A DNA stretch of 31,732 nt from Deinococcus sp. HSC-46F16 (GCF_024171495.1 NZ_JALJZW010000001.1:1025001-1056732); one strand, 5' to 3'. Shown: positions 16,152 to 25,222, counted from the first letter of the stretch. Translations and numbers: made by a program. Notes: a model not told the origin generated them from the sequence alone.

Positions 16152-16643
16152 GTGAAGCAGCGCCTGATGTGGATCAGCACCGTGCTCCTGCTCGCCTCGC
16201 CCGCCGTCGCGGGGGGCGGCCAGAGCGTGCCTGCGGGCAACACCATCGCCGCGATCGTCTCGAACGATCCCAACTTCAGCACGCTGCTCGCAGCGGTGCA
16301 GGCCGCCGGACTGACGCAAACGCTGTCGCAGCCCGGCCCCTACACCGTCTTCGCCCCGACGAACGCGGCCTTCGCCAAGATTCCCGCCGACCAGCTTCAG
16401 GCCCTGCTGAACAACCCCGCGCAGCTCCGCGCCGTGCTGCTCTACCACGTCGTGCCCGGCCGGGTGACCGCCGCACAGGTGACGCGCCTGAGCAGCGCCC
16501 GCACCGTGCAGGGCGCCAACGTGCGCATCAACGCCAGCGGCGGCACGGTGCGGATCAACGACGCGACCGTCACCCGCGCGGACGTGCGGGCCAGCAACGG
16601 CATCATCCACGTGATCGACACGGTGCTGCTTCCCCCCAACTGA
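16152..16643 (+). CDS. Secreted fasciclin-domain protein
   Basis: A 163-residue single FAS1-domain protein. The N-terminus (residues 1-20, ending SPAVA) is a signal peptide, leaving a mature FAS1 domain. It shows the H1 region GPYTVFAPTNAAF (62-74), the LLYHVVPG strand with the conserved YH (98-103), and the H2 region NGIIHVIDTVLLPP (149-162). FAS1 domains mediate adhesion or matrix contacts at the cell surface. The GTG start is set by GGAGGT 5 nt upstream; longer versions of the frame lack a signal peptide at the N-terminus. A hairpin terminator follows, separating it from vanW. Confidence 0.92.
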   Translation: MKQRLMWISTVLLLASPAVAGGGQSVPAGNTIAAIVSNDPNFSTLLAAVQAAGLTQTLSQPGPYTVFAPTNAAFAKIPADQLQALLNNPAQLRAVLLYHVVPGRVTAAQVTRLSSARTVQGANVRINASGGTVRINDATVTRADVRASNGIIHVIDTVLLPPN

Positions 16644-16659
16644 CCGGGCGCGGCAAGGA

Positions 16660-16694
16660 GGGGGTCAGGCCCGAAGTGGCGACTGACCCTCTTC
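16660..16694 (+). terminator. Hairpin between fasciclin and VanW genes
   Basis: Stem GGGTCAG (16662-16668) with CTGACCC (16683-16689), loop 14 nt, followed by TCTTCTC. A rho-independent terminator or attenuator is likely. Confidence 0.55.
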
Positions 16695-16722
16695 TCGTCC
16701 CGCCCTTCCGGAGGACGCCACG

Positions 16723-17940
16723 ATGACTCTTCCTTTGACCCTGCGGCGCGGGGCCAGGCGGCTCGCCCTCCTCGCGGGCGCCTTGCTGCTGACCGCCGGG
16801 CAGGCTCCCCCGGTGTCGCCCAGCGTGGACCGGGAGCTGCGGCCCCAGACCCTGCAATTGAAAGTCGTGGCGCCCGAGCCGGTGCTGAGTGGCGGCAAGA
16901 TTCGCTCCCGTAACGTCGTCCAGACCCACACCCTCACCCTCGGCGCCCAGGAACGGCGCGGGCTGCGCGAGGGCCAAGTGACGGGTGACCTCTCTGTGCG
17001 GCTGGAGCGGCTGTACGCCCGCATCGAGACGCGGCGGCCCCGTGACGCCCGCTTCGTGCGGGAAGGCGGGGGGTGGGTCGCGCAGGCCCGGACCGGGTGG
17101 GCGGTGCGGCGGGGACCCACCGCCAAGCGGGTACGGGTGGCGCTGCTCGCTGGGCGGGGGGAGGCGACGGTCGCCCTGCGCCTGCTTCCACCGGGGCGGA
17201 CGGTAGCCGAGCTGCACTCGCGCGGCGTGACCACGCACCTGACGACCGGGGAGTCGAGCTTCGCGGGCAGTCCCGATTTCCGGGTCCACAACATCCGGGT
17301 GGGGGCGGCCCGCTTTCAGGAGCTGTGGGTGGCACCGGGCACAGTGCTGGATTTCAACCGAACGGTGGGGCACATCTCGGCGGGCCGGGGCTTCGTGCCG
17401 GGCTACGTCATCACCGGGGCGAGCCTGACGATGGAACCCGGCGGCGGCATCTGTCAGGTCAGCACGACCGTCTTCCGGGCGGGGTACCAGGCGGGGTTGG
17501 AGGTCGTCGAGCGCCACCAGCATTCCCACCACGTCGCCTACTACGACCCGCCAGGGTACGAGGCGACGGTCTACGCTCCCGCCAAGAACCTGCGCCTGCG
17601 CAACGACACCGCCGCGCCGCTGCTGATGCAGGTGGAGTGGAATCTGGAGGCCGGGACGCTGGAGGTCCACCTCTTCGGAGCGCCCCCCGACCGCGAGGTC
17701 ACGGTGTCTACGCCGCAGGTGCGGACCACCGCGCTGGCTCCCACTCCGAGCTTCGTGGCCGACCCTGCCCTGCGCCCCGGCGAGGCCCGGCGCCTCGACA
17801 TGCCCGCCGCCGGGATGAACACGCAGGTCGTCCGCCGCATCACCCGGCGCGGCCAGACCACGACCGACCGCACGACCAGCCAGTACCGGCCGTGGGGGGG
17901 CGTGTTCGCGGTCGCTCCGGGAGACGAGCGGCTGCGCTGA
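16723..17940 (+). CDS. Exported VanW-family protein
   Basis: A 405-residue protein with an N-terminal signal (basic RRGARR, then LALLAGALLLTAGQA). A poorly conserved N-terminal half (about 30-165) resembles the peptidoglycan-binding-like region that often precedes VanW. The VanW domain spans about 168-310, with FNRTVGHISAGRGFVPGYVI (211-230) and the diagnostic GGGICQVSTTVFRA (240-253) followed by VVERHQHS. The tail ending TTDRTTSQYRPW is short and G5-like. The function of VanW domains is not settled; an envelope role is inferred from export. Despite the name it does not indicate vancomycin resistance here, since no van ligase genes are nearby. GGAGGA sits 7 nt before the ATG. Confidence 0.9.
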   Translation: MTLPLTLRRGARRLALLAGALLLTAGQAPPVSPSVDRELRPQTLQLKVVAPEPVLSGGKIRSRNVVQTHTLTLGAQERRGLREGQVTGDLSVRLERLYARIETRRPRDARFVREGGGWVAQARTGWAVRRGPTAKRVRVALLAGRGEATVALRLLPPGRTVAELHSRGVTTHLTTGESSFAGSPDFRVHNIRVGAARFQELWVAPGTVLDFNRTVGHISAGRGFVPGYVITGASLTMEPGGGICQVSTTVFRAGYQAGLEVVERHQHSHHVAYYDPPGYEATVYAPAKNLRLRNDTAAPLLMQVEWNLEAGTLEVHLFGAPPDREVTVSTPQVRTTALAPTPSFVADPALRPGEARRLDMPAAGMNTQVVRRITRRGQTTTDRTTSQYRPWGGVFAVAPGDERLR

Positions 17941-17977
17941 GTGAACAGGGGGCAGCTCCCCCTCCTCCCCAGACCTC

Positions 17978-19072
<1,095 letters not shown>

Positions 19073-19079
19073 GGGGGAA

Positions 19080-19085
19080 AATCTA
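19080..19085 (-). promoter_or_regulatory. -10 element of the ene-reductase gene, leaderless spacing
   Basis: TAGATT on the minus strand, 7 nt before the ATG at 19072, with no Shine-Dalgarno between. Confidence 0.55.
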
Positions 19086-19164
19086 GCGCGGCGGGGGATG
19101 CACCCGCGCGGCCCAGGCCAGATGGCGGACGCCGGAGGGTGACCTGCCGGGGCAGGCTGGGGCC

Positions 19165-19581
19165 ATGCGTCTCACCGACTCTCTGGAGGGCCTCACGCCC
19201 GACGACTTGCAGGGCTTTTTCGTGGGCTGGCCCAACCCGCCCACGGCCGAGACCTTTCACCGCCTCCTCGCCGGGTCGTACCGAATCTCGCTCGCCCTGG
19301 ACGAGCATGGGCGCGTCGTCGGCTTCGCGCAGGCGATCAGCGACGGGGTGCTGACGGCCTTTATCCCGCTGCTGGAAGTCCTGCCGGAGCACCAGGACCG
19401 GGGCCTCGGGACCGCGCTGATGCGGCATCTGCTGGAGCAACTCGGGCACCTCTACGCGGTGGACCTGAGTTGCGACGACGACGTGGTGCCCTTTTACGGG
19501 CGGCTGGGCATGGGGCGGGGCAACGCGATGTACCGGCGGAACTACGCGCGGCAAAGCGGGGTGCCGGAGGAGGGCCGCTAA
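19165..19581 (+). CDS. GNAT-family N-acetyltransferase
   Basis: A small 138-residue acetyltransferase. The acetyl-CoA-binding motif A is VLPEHQDRGLGTALMRHLL (72-90), with the pyrophosphate loop QDRGLG at 77-82. The following beta strand and VPFYGRLGMGRGNAMYRRN (108-126) form the C-terminal motif B region. It is cytoplasmic and the substrate is unknown. It is divergent from the ene-reductase and its stop overlaps by 3 nt the stop of the convergent hypothetical gene. No strong promoter is visible; a short inverted repeat CCTGCC-GG-GGCAGG precedes the ATG. Confidence 0.88.
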   Translation: MRLTDSLEGLTPDDLQGFFVGWPNPPTAETFHRLLAGSYRISLALDEHGRVVGFAQAISDGVLTAFIPLLEVLPEHQDRGLGTALMRHLLEQLGHLYAVDLSCDDDVVPFYGRLGMGRGNAMYRRNYARQSGVPEEGR

Positions 19582-20267
19582 CGCCGCCGCGCCTGCCACC
19601 GCTCGTGGGCGGCCCGTGCCTGCCTCTCGGCCTCCCACCAGAAGGCGGCCTCCAGTGCAGCGAGGTCGGGGGCGGGACCGGGGGACGGGCGGCGGTAGTC
19701 GGTCGCCTCCAGCCGGGCAAGCAATGCCGGAAAAGTGTGCCGGGAGGCCAGCGCCGCGTCCAGCAAGGATTCCTCGTCGGCACGGGAAGCCGCCGCGACC
19801 AGCTCGCCATTCAAACGCGCGAGGGTCTGAAGGTCAGCCACCGTCGCCGCGTAGACCCAGGGGCCATGTTCTCCCAGCAAGGCGAGAAGGCCCGACCACT
19901 CGCCGCGCAGCACCGCGTTCAGCACCTCGCGGGCCGGAGTCTCGGAGGGCAGCCAGGGCCGCACCGTGAGGAGGTCGGCGGCCAGCTCCCTCTCCTCCGT
20001 CAGTTCCGCCCCCACCCGCGCGGCGTCGGCGGGCGAGAACACGTCGCGCAGTTCGGCGAGGTGCGAGAGGCGAGTGCGGGCCTGGGGCGAGAGCCTCAGC
20101 GAACGGGGCCGGGGTTGACCCAGAGCGGTCCACACGGCCCGGCGCAGGTCGGCCTCCTCCATGTCGGGGAAAGCGGCCCGCACTTCCGCCAGCGAACCCG
20201 GTGGAGTCGGCCCCGGCCAGTTCAGCCCCGCCTGGGTGAAAGCGGCGGACCAGCGGTCTTTGCTCAC
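19578..20267 (-). CDS. Hypothetical protein, Ala/Leu-rich, helical
   Basis: A 229-residue protein with no domain I recognise. It begins with SKDRWSAAFTQAGLNWPGP, continues with acidic-amphipathic helices (LAEVRAAFPDMEEADLRRAVWTAL and similar) and ends in a helix rich in Arg, Ala and Glu (WWEAERQARAAHERWQARRR). No signal peptide, membrane span or metal motif is seen. I chose the GTG at 20267 because GGAGG lies immediately upstream; an ATG at 20321 in frame would place a perfect hairpin inside the coding region. It lies downstream of the ABC-2 genes on the same strand and may be a distal member of their transcript. Codon composition matches its neighbours. Confidence 0.75.
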   Translation of the reverse strand: MSKDRWSAAFTQAGLNWPGPTPPGSLAEVRAAFPDMEEADLRRAVWTALGQPRPRSLRLSPQARTRLSHLAELRDVFSPADAARVGAELTEERELAADLLTVRPWLPSETPAREVLNAVLRGEWSGLLALLGEHGPWVYAATVADLQTLARLNGELVAAASRADEESLLDAALASRHTFPALLARLEATDYRRPSPGPAPDLAALEAAFWWEAERQARAAHERWQARRR

Positions 20268-20286
20268 CGCGCCTCCCTCCGATTCC

Positions 20287-20316
20287 AGAACAGCCGGACG
20301 GGACACCGGCTGTTCT
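20287..20316. terminator. Perfect 11-bp hairpin between the ABC-2 operon and the hypothetical gene
   Basis: AGAACAGCCGG (20287-20297) pairs perfectly with CCGGCTGTTCT (20306-20316) around an 8-nt loop. There is no U-tract in the minus-strand direction, so it may be a processing or pause structure rather than a classical terminator. Confidence 0.5.
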
Positions 20317-20387
20317 TCCATCTCCGCGAGCCGCTGTCCCTTGTCTCTCGCTCCCCTCGGGCTCGGCTTCGCCTCACCGCAAGTTCC

Positions 20388-21176
20388 TCAACTGCTCGCG
20401 CTCGTGTAGCTCGCCACGGCCTTCAGCCAGAACAGCCGCGTGAGCACGAAGGCGGCAGCCGCCACCAGCGGCGAGGCCAGCGCCAGCGCGGGCGTCAGCG
20501 TGCCCGTCAGCGCCTGTGCGGGCACGGTGGTGATAAAGGCGACGGGCACCACGAAGGTCAGCAGCGCCCGGATGGGCACCGGAAAGGCCGTGACCGGAAA
20601 GCGGGCCGCGCCGAAGACGCCGTTGAACAGCTCCGAGGCGTTCTGCGTCTTCACGAACCAGAACGCCGTCGTGGAAAGCGCCAGCCAGATGCAGTACACG
20701 ATCACCACCGCCGAGAGGTACAGCACCGCCGCCCCCGCGAGGCCGCCCGCCGTGACCGTCAGGTGCGAGGCGGCGTAGGCGATCAGCCCCAGCCCGATCA
20801 AGAGGTCACCCGCCCGCAGCACGTTGAGGTGCCGGGTGCTCACCCCGAACTGCGCGTCCAGCGGCTTGAGCAGCGTGAAATCCATGCTGCCGGTGCGGAC
20901 GGCCTCCGCGATCTTGCTCATGTTGGGCTGGATAAAGACGCTGATCACGCCCTCCGTGAGCATGAAAAAGCCCGTCACCAGCAGCGCCTCGTGAAAGGTC
21001 CACCCGCCCACCGTGTCCGTGCCCGGCTGCCCGAACAGCACGCCGATGCCGAGGAGCGCCACGCCCACTTCCCCCAGGCTGGCGAGGATCGCCCCCACGA
21101 AGTTGGCCCGGTACTCTAGCTGTGCCGAGAGGGTGGCCCCGGTGAACAGGCGCATCAGCCGGAGATAGCGGGTCAC
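20388..21176 (-). CDS. ABC-2 type transporter permease
   Basis: Integral membrane protein of 262 residues with about six hydrophobic segments, in the ABC-2 permease group that accompanies NatA-like ATPases (COG3694 type). It starts VTRYLRLMRLFTGATLSAQLEYRANFV, with the GTG at 21176 overlapping the upstream permease stop by 4 nt, so the two are coupled. An amphipathic segment FIQPNMSKIAEAVRTGSMDFTLLKPL is typical of this family (the interface contacting the ATPase). The exported substrate is unknown. A perfect hairpin follows 72 nt after the stop. Confidence 0.88.
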   Translation of the reverse strand: MTRYLRLMRLFTGATLSAQLEYRANFVGAILASLGEVGVALLGIGVLFGQPGTDTVGGWTFHEALLVTGFFMLTEGVISVFIQPNMSKIAEAVRTGSMDFTLLKPLDAQFGVSTRHLNVLRAGDLLIGLGLIAYAASHLTVTAGGLAGAAVLYLSAVVIVYCIWLALSTTAFWFVKTQNASELFNGVFGAARFPVTAFPVPIRALLTFVVPVAFITTVPAQALTGTLTPALALASPLVAAAAFVLTRLFWLKAVASYTSASS

Positions 21177-21976
21177 GCCCCCACCGCCCCGTACTTCCGC
21201 AGCCCCAGTCGCCACACGGCCAGCCGCACAAACCAGAACACGATCAGCCACGCCCCCAGCACCAGCGCCCCGCGCCCGGCGTCGGCCAGGGACGCCTTGC
21301 CCGCTAGGAGCTGCGCCGGAAGGCCCAGCATGTAGGGAAAGGGGGTCCAGACCGCAATATTCTGTACCCACTGGGGGTAGAAGGCCAGCGGCGCGAACAT
21401 GCCGCCCAGCGCGGCGTACAGCAGCCAGACGAGTTCCTGAAAGCTGGTGCTCGACTCGGTCCAGAAGGCCAGCAGCCCGATCGTGTACTCCCACAAGAAG
21501 CGGGCGCTGAACCCCAGCAAGGCCAGCCCCAGCGCCGCGAGGTAATGCAGCGGGTCGGTGCTGAAGCTCGCCCCCGCCAGCCACGCGAAGAGGGCCACCA
21601 ACCCCAGCATCGCGGGAAAGCGCACCACCCGCTCGGCGACGTGCGCGGCGTAGTGCTCCCAGAGGGGGTCCAGCGGGCGCAGCAGCTTGGGCGAGAGGGT
21701 GCCCTGCCGCACCTCCATGTCGAGTTCCCACGCCACCCACACCACCAGCAGTTGTCCGGTGACCCAGATGCCCAGGAAGTAGGAGGCGAACTCGGCGGGC
21801 GTGTAGCCGCCCACCTTCCCGTCCGGCGCCGACGCCGCCTGCGCCATCCACACCAGCATCATCACCAGCGAGAGGGTGCCCGAGAGCATCCAGATGACGA
21901 CCTCGGCCCGGTACTCCACCATCTCGGCAAAGCGGGTGGAAAAGAGGACGCGCACCTTCCGCCACAGGGCCGTCAT
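21173..21976 (-). CDS. ABC-2 type transporter permease
   Basis: Integral membrane protein of 267 residues with about six hydrophobic segments (COG4587 type). Its N-terminus FSTRFAEMVEYRAEVVIWMLSG and the segment DMEVRQGTLSPKLLRPLDPLWEH parallel the amphipathic ATPase-contact region of the partner permease (RTGSMDFTLLKPLD), so the two permeases are distant paralogs forming a heterodimer. The gene follows the ATPase gene by 24 bp and overlaps the next permease by 4 nt. Confidence 0.88.
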   Translation of the reverse strand: MTALWRKVRVLFSTRFAEMVEYRAEVVIWMLSGTLSLVMMLVWMAQAASAPDGKVGGYTPAEFASYFLGIWVTGQLLVVWVAWELDMEVRQGTLSPKLLRPLDPLWEHYAAHVAERVVRFPAMLGLVALFAWLAGASFSTDPLHYLAALGLALLGFSARFLWEYTIGLLAFWTESSTSFQELVWLLYAALGGMFAPLAFYPQWVQNIAVWTPFPYMLGLPAQLLAGKASLADAGRGALVLGAWLIVFWFVRLAVWRLGLRKYGAVGA

Positions 21977-22000
21977 GGGCGGCCCCCCGGCCTGCGGGAA

Positions 22001-23008
22001 TCAACCACGGACCACTTCCTTCCCCCCGAACAGCTCCGCCATCACCGCTTCGATGGGCGGGTCTTCCACGGTCAGGTCCGCCACGTCGAGTTCGGCGAGC
22101 AGGCGGGCGGCGCGGGGGCTGACCTCGGCGCGGGGGACGGTGAGTTCGGCGCTCAGGCCGTCCACCTTCACGTCCGAGCCGTAGGCGGCGAGCGCGGCGG
22201 CCTCCACCGGGCGGCGCAGTTGCAGCCGGACGGTCTTGCCCCCGCCCCCCCGCTCCACCAGCCGGGCGAGGTCGCCGTCGAAGACGAGCTGGCCTTGGTC
22301 GATGACGAGGATGCGCCGGGCCAGCGCCGTCACGTCGGCCATGTAGTGACTCGTCAGGATGACGGTGGCCCCGTAGCGCTCGTTGTAGTCGCGGATAAAG
22401 GCCCGCACCGACTCCTGCATGTTCACGTCGAGGCCAATGGTGGGCTCGTCCAGAAAGAGGACGCGGGGGCGGTGCAGCAGCGCGGCGGCGAGTTCGCACT
22501 TCATCCGCTCGCCCAGCGAGAGCTTGCGCACCTGCTTTTTGAGGATGCCCTCCAGCCCCAATACCTCGGTGAATTCGTGCATGGTGGCGCGGTACTGCGC
22601 ATCGGGAATCTCGTAGATGGCCTGATTGACCAGGAAGGAGTCGAGCGCCGGGAGGTCCCAGATAAGCTGCTGCTTCTGCCCCATCACCAGGGTGATGCGC
22701 CGCAGAAAGGCGGCCTCGCGGCGTCTCGGCTCGAATCCGGCCACCCGCACCTCTCCTCCGCTGGGATGCAACAGGCCCGAGAGCATCTTGAGGGTGGTCG
22801 TCTTGCCCGCCCCGTTCGGCCCCAGGAAGCCCACCACCTCGCCGGGCGCGAGGTTGAAGGAGACGCCGCGCACCGCCTCCACCTCGCGGGACTGGCGACT
22901 CACGAAGGAGCGCAGGCTGCCCAGAAAGCCCGGCTCCTTCTCGTGGACGGTATAGCTCTTGCGCAGGTCACGGACGTGCACGGCGGCGTCCGGGGTGGGT
23001 GTGGTCAT
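22001..23008 (-). CDS. ABC transporter ATPase, NatA-like, with ABC-2 permeases
   Basis: ATPase of 335 residues. Walker A GPNGAGKTT (63-71), Q-loop in LVMGQKQQLIWDLPALDSF (Gln111), signature LSLGER (163-168, replacing LSGGQ), Walker B VLFLDEPTIGLD and switch His221 in TSHYMADV are present. An insertion after the first strand (about 22-42, EKEPGFLGSLRSFVSRQ) is typical of the COG4586 group. About 90 residues follow the ATPase core. The ATG at 23008 is preceded at 9 nt by TACCCT (23023-23018); a longer frame to 23032 would start upstream of that hexamer. This is the first gene of the ATPase-permease-permease exporter operon. Substrate unknown. Confidence 0.92.
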   Translation of the reverse strand: MTTPTPDAAVHVRDLRKSYTVHEKEPGFLGSLRSFVSRQSREVEAVRGVSFNLAPGEVVGFLGPNGAGKTTTLKMLSGLLHPSGGEVRVAGFEPRRREAAFLRRITLVMGQKQQLIWDLPALDSFLVNQAIYEIPDAQYRATMHEFTEVLGLEGILKKQVRKLSLGERMKCELAAALLHRPRVLFLDEPTIGLDVNMQESVRAFIRDYNERYGATVILTSHYMADVTALARRILVIDQGQLVFDGDLARLVERGGGGKTVRLQLRRPVEAAALAAYGSDVKVDGLSAELTVPRAEVSPRAARLLAELDVADLTVEDPPIEAVMAELFGGKEVVRG

Positions 23009-23082
23009 AGGTGTCTCAGGGTACGTGAGCAAGCATGGCCCGGAATGCGCGAAATGGCGGGGTCAGGCCCGTACTGCGGCCC

Positions 23083-23286
23083 TCACTCTGCGCCCTGCAC
23101 GCCGTACTGCCGGGCCGCCTCATCCCCGGCCCGCCTCGCCTCCGCCTCAATCTGGAGGTGCTGCCTCAGCGCCCGCTCGACGTAGGCGCTGAGGCTCTCC
23201 CGCGCGTCGATGCTGGCGATCTTGACCTCGCGGATCAGCCCTTCTGGCAGGTAGATGTTGAACTGCCGCTTCTCGTCCTCTCCCAT
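23083..23286 (-). CDS. Ribbon-helix-helix DNA-binding protein
   Basis: A 67-residue protein. The N-terminal strand KRQFNIYLPEGLIREVKIASIDARESLSAYVERALRQHL pattern is the ribbon-helix-helix fold: strand RQFNIYLPE (7-15), helix 1 (about 16-27) and helix 2 (about 31-44). A charged helical tail follows. Such proteins are antitoxins or autorepressors. No toxin gene is adjacent: downstream are the ABC-2 genes and upstream is a divergent methyltransferase. A TAAGCT -10 sits 6 nt before the ATG and is overlapped by an inverted repeat, which fits autoregulation. Confidence 0.82.
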   Translation of the reverse strand: MGEDEKRQFNIYLPEGLIREVKIASIDARESLSAYVERALRQHLQIEAEARRAGDEAARQYGVQGAE

Positions 23287-23289
23287 ATG

Positions 23290-23303
23290 GCTAGCTTACT
23301 AGC
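23290..23303. promoter_or_regulatory. RHH promoter with overlapping inverted repeat
   Basis: GCTAG-CTTA-CTAGC (perfect 5-bp arms) overlaps the minus-strand -10 TAAGCT (23298-23293), which lies 6 nt before the RHH ATG. It is a likely operator for the RHH protein itself. Confidence 0.5.
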
Positions 23304-23338
23304 AATCTGGCAAGGCTTTACGGCTCGTGCCAACCCGC

Positions 23339-23344
23339 TACAGT
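23339..23344 (+). promoter_or_regulatory. -10 element of leader ORF/methyltransferase, leaderless spacing
   Basis: TACAGT ends 7 nt before an ATG at 23352, not before the methyltransferase start at 23390. Transcription would therefore begin at the leader ORF. Confidence 0.5.
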
Positions 23345-23351
23345 CGGCTCC

Positions 23352-23393
23352 ATGCTTCTCCTCCTGACCTCCCCCGCTCAGGCCTCCGCGTGA
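23352..23393 (+). CDS. 13-codon leader ORF upstream of methyltransferase
   Basis: ATG-initiated frame of 13 codons encoding MLLLLTSPAQASA, ending in a TGA that overlaps the GTG of the methyltransferase (GTGA, 23390-23393). A TACAGT -10 lies 7 nt before the ATG. The product is very short and hydrophobic at its start. Its likely job is to deliver ribosomes from a leaderless mRNA end to the GTG, which has no good Shine-Dalgarno. It could be fortuitous. Confidence 0.4.
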   Translation: MLLLLTSPAQASA

Positions 23394-24124
23394 AGCCCTG
23401 GGAACTCCTCGGCCGCGCCGTTATTCCCGGCACCGACGGCGAGATGCGGCTCTCGCGGCGCGAGGGGGAATTCTCCATCCACCTCAGCACCCAGACGAGC
23501 GAGCTGATGAACAGCCGGATGCACGCCTCGGAGGATGCGCTGGCCGACCTCGCGTGTGCGGCCATCGCGGGCCGGAGCCGGCCGCATGTGCTGGTGGGGG
23601 GCCTGGGCATGGGCTTCACACTGGCGGCGGCGCTGCGGGGGGTCGGGCCAGGGGGCGTGGTCACGGTGGCCGAACTCGTGCCGGAGGTCGTGGAATGGAA
23701 TCGGGGGCCGTTGGGGGAATGCGCGGGCCGTCCGCTGGAAGACCCCCGCACCCGCGTTCATGTGGGTGACGTGGCCGAGCTGCTGCGCGGGGGCCACAGC
23801 ACCTACGACGCCGTGCTGCTGGACGTGGACAACGGTCCCGAGGGCTTTACCCATCACGGCAACAACTGGCTCTACTCGCCCGCAGGTTTGAGCGCCGCCC
23901 GACTCGCACTGAAGCCCGGCGGGGTGCTCGCGGTGTGGTCGGCGAGCGGGGACAGCCGCTTTACCTCCCGCCTGAACCGCGCCGGATTCCGGGTGGACGT
24001 GCGGACCGCCCGCGCCCGCCCCGGCAAGGGCGCGCACCACACCATCTGGCTGGCCCACGCGCCCGGTCCGGGGCAGGGCCGCTCAGGGCCGGGCGGAGGC
24101 CGAAATCGGTCCACGCGCCCGTAA
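23390..24124 (+). CDS. SAM-dependent methyltransferase, spermidine-synthase-like
   Basis: A 244-residue class I Rossmann protein resembling the spermidine synthase-like branch. After a short N-terminal beta region (EFSIHLSTQTSELMNSRMHASEDAL, with the SpeE-like 'LMNSR..SE' pattern) comes motif I HVLVGGLGMGFTLAAAL, the acidic strand TVAELVPEVVEWN, a VHVGDVAELL strand and VLLDVDNGPEGFTHHGNNWLYS, where authentic aminopropyltransferases have a different gate. The Asp-Asp substrate pocket of true SpeE is not obvious, so I do not call it spermidine synthase. The GTG start is the one coupled to the leader ORF. Its last 42 nt overlap the convergent Nudix gene. Confidence 0.8.
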   Translation: MKPWELLGRAVIPGTDGEMRLSRREGEFSIHLSTQTSELMNSRMHASEDALADLACAAIAGRSRPHVLVGGLGMGFTLAAALRGVGPGGVVTVAELVPEVVEWNRGPLGECAGRPLEDPRTRVHVGDVAELLRGGHSTYDAVLLDVDNGPEGFTHHGNNWLYSPAGLSAARLALKPGGVLAVWSASGDSRFTSRLNRAGFRVDVRTARARPGKGAHHTIWLAHAPGPGQGRSGPGGGRNRSTRP

Positions 24125-24583
24125 CCACTCGGCCGCCCACGCACCGGGCTGTCCGCGCAGGGGTGGGAGTTCGTCCGGACCGAAATAGGCCACCTCTACG
24201 CCTTCTATTCCATCCGGGACGGGCGTACCGTGCCAGTCGGTGACCAGATACACCGCCGTGTAGAAGTACGCCTCGTCGCCGTTGGGCATCTGGCAGTGCC
24301 CGGTGGTCAGGAGGTCCAGCAGCTCCGCCCCGCGCACCTCCAGCCCGGTTTCCTCGCGGACCTCGCGGCGCATCGCTTCCAGCGGCGGTTCTCCGAGTTC
24401 GCACAGGCCCCCTGGCACCGCCCACACGTCCCGCCCGGCGAGGCGGTGCAGCAGCAGTTCGCCCTGCGCATTCAGGATGAGGCCGACCGCACCCATCAGG
24501 TTGACGGGCCGGGTGCCGATCAGCGAGCGCAGGGCGGCGATGTAGTCGGGTGGGGCCGAGTCGGAAGGAGCAGGGTCGGTCAC
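24083..24583 (-). CDS. Nudix hydrolase
   Basis: A 166-residue Nudix pyrophosphohydrolase. The complete Nudix box is at 59-81: Gly59, Glu65, then REVREETGL (73-81), whose Glu residues bind Mg2+. Substrates of such proteins include oxidised nucleotides, ADP-ribose, NADH or nucleotide sugars; this one is unassigned. It begins with GTG at 24583, with a TAGCCT (24598-24593) 9 nt upstream. Deinococcus genomes are rich in Nudix proteins. Convergent overlap with the methyltransferase is 42 nt. Confidence 0.9.
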   Translation of the reverse strand: MTDPAPSDSAPPDYIAALRSLIGTRPVNLMGAVGLILNAQGELLLHRLAGRDVWAVPGGLCELGEPPLEAMRREVREETGLEVRGAELLDLLTTGHCQMPNGDEAYFYTAVYLVTDWHGTPVPDGIEGVEVAYFGPDELPPLRGQPGAWAAEWLRARGPISASARP

Positions 24584-24655
24584 GGTGGGAGCAGGCTAGC
24601 GCTTGGGCCGGGCTGTTCCTGCCGCAGTCACGGCCAGGGCCGGGGGGCAGGGGCG

Positions 24656-24661
24656 TAGCCT
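24656..24661 (+). promoter_or_regulatory. -10 element of the chrA pair, leaderless spacing
   Basis: TAGCCT ends 6 nt before the ATG at 24668, with no Shine-Dalgarno between. Confidence 0.5.
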
Positions 24662-24667
24662 CTGCCC

Positions 24668-25222
24668 ATGACGCCGCCGGACAGCGCTCCTACCCCCCTC
24701 GCCCTCGCGCGGCTGTTCGTGGGAGTCGCGCTGGCCGGGATCGGCGGGGGCCTGCCCGCGCACACCCGGCGGGCGCTCTTGACGCGGGGCTGGATGACCG
24801 AGGAGGGATTCGCGGAGACCTTTACCCTCGCGCAGCTCACGCCGGGGCCGAACGCCGTCAACCTCGCGGCGATGGTCGGGGCGCGGCTCTCGGGGCGGCT
24901 GGGAGCGCTCGCCAGCGTGCTGGGGGTGCTGACGCCGGGCCTGCTGGTCATGCTGGCGGTCAGCGTGCTGACGCTGGGGGGCACCGGGGACCTGTCCCCC
25001 ACCCTGCAAAGTGCGCTGCGGGGAGCGGCGTGCGCGGCGCTGGCAGTGCTGCTGACCGCCGCGCTGCCCGTCGTGCGGGTGGGCTGGCGGGTGAGGGGTG
25101 GCCCGGCGGTGGTGGGGCTGACCTTCCTGGCTCTGGGGGTGCTGCGGCTGGACCTGCTGCCCGTGCTGCTGGCGATGGTGGGGGCCGGGCTGCTGCTCCA
25201 CCGCCCCCGGGGGTCCGGGTGA
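24668..25222 (+). CDS. chrA: Chromate transporter, half-size ChrA (N-terminal-type)
   Basis: A 184-residue half of the CHR superfamily, in which two short proteins together replace the long ChrA. The hallmark [20 protein letters not shown] (about 52-71) is present, preceded by [15 protein letters not shown]. The N-terminal family motif is degenerate here ([15 protein letters not shown] instead of a clear FGG). About five hydrophobic segments follow. Chromate efflux is the known role of characterised members; other anions are possible. It overlaps the second half-gene by 4 nt (GTGA). Confidence 0.88.
   Translation: MTPPDSAPTPLALARLFVGVALAGIGGGLPAHTRRALLTRGWMTEEGFAETFTLAQLTPGPNAVNLAAMVGARLSGRLGALASVLGVLTPGLLVMLAVSVLTLGGTGDLSPTLQSALRGAACAALAVLLTAALPVVRVGWRVRGGPAVVGLTFLALGVLRLDLLPVLLAMVGAGLLLHRPRGSG

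Noticed and set aside
16723..17940. Vancomycin resistance from the VanW domain
   Set aside because: VanW domains are widespread in exported proteins and no van ligase, dehydrogenase or dipeptidase genes are present.
20388..22499. 703-codon frame covering the ABC-2 permease
   Set aside because: Only the last 262 codons are a membrane protein. The rest is a shadow of the first permease and the ATPase in another frame.
23083..23393. Toxin-antitoxin pair formed by the RHH gene and the leader ORF
   Set aside because: The leader ORF is divergent, only 13 codons long and coupled to the methyltransferase, so it is not a credible toxin.
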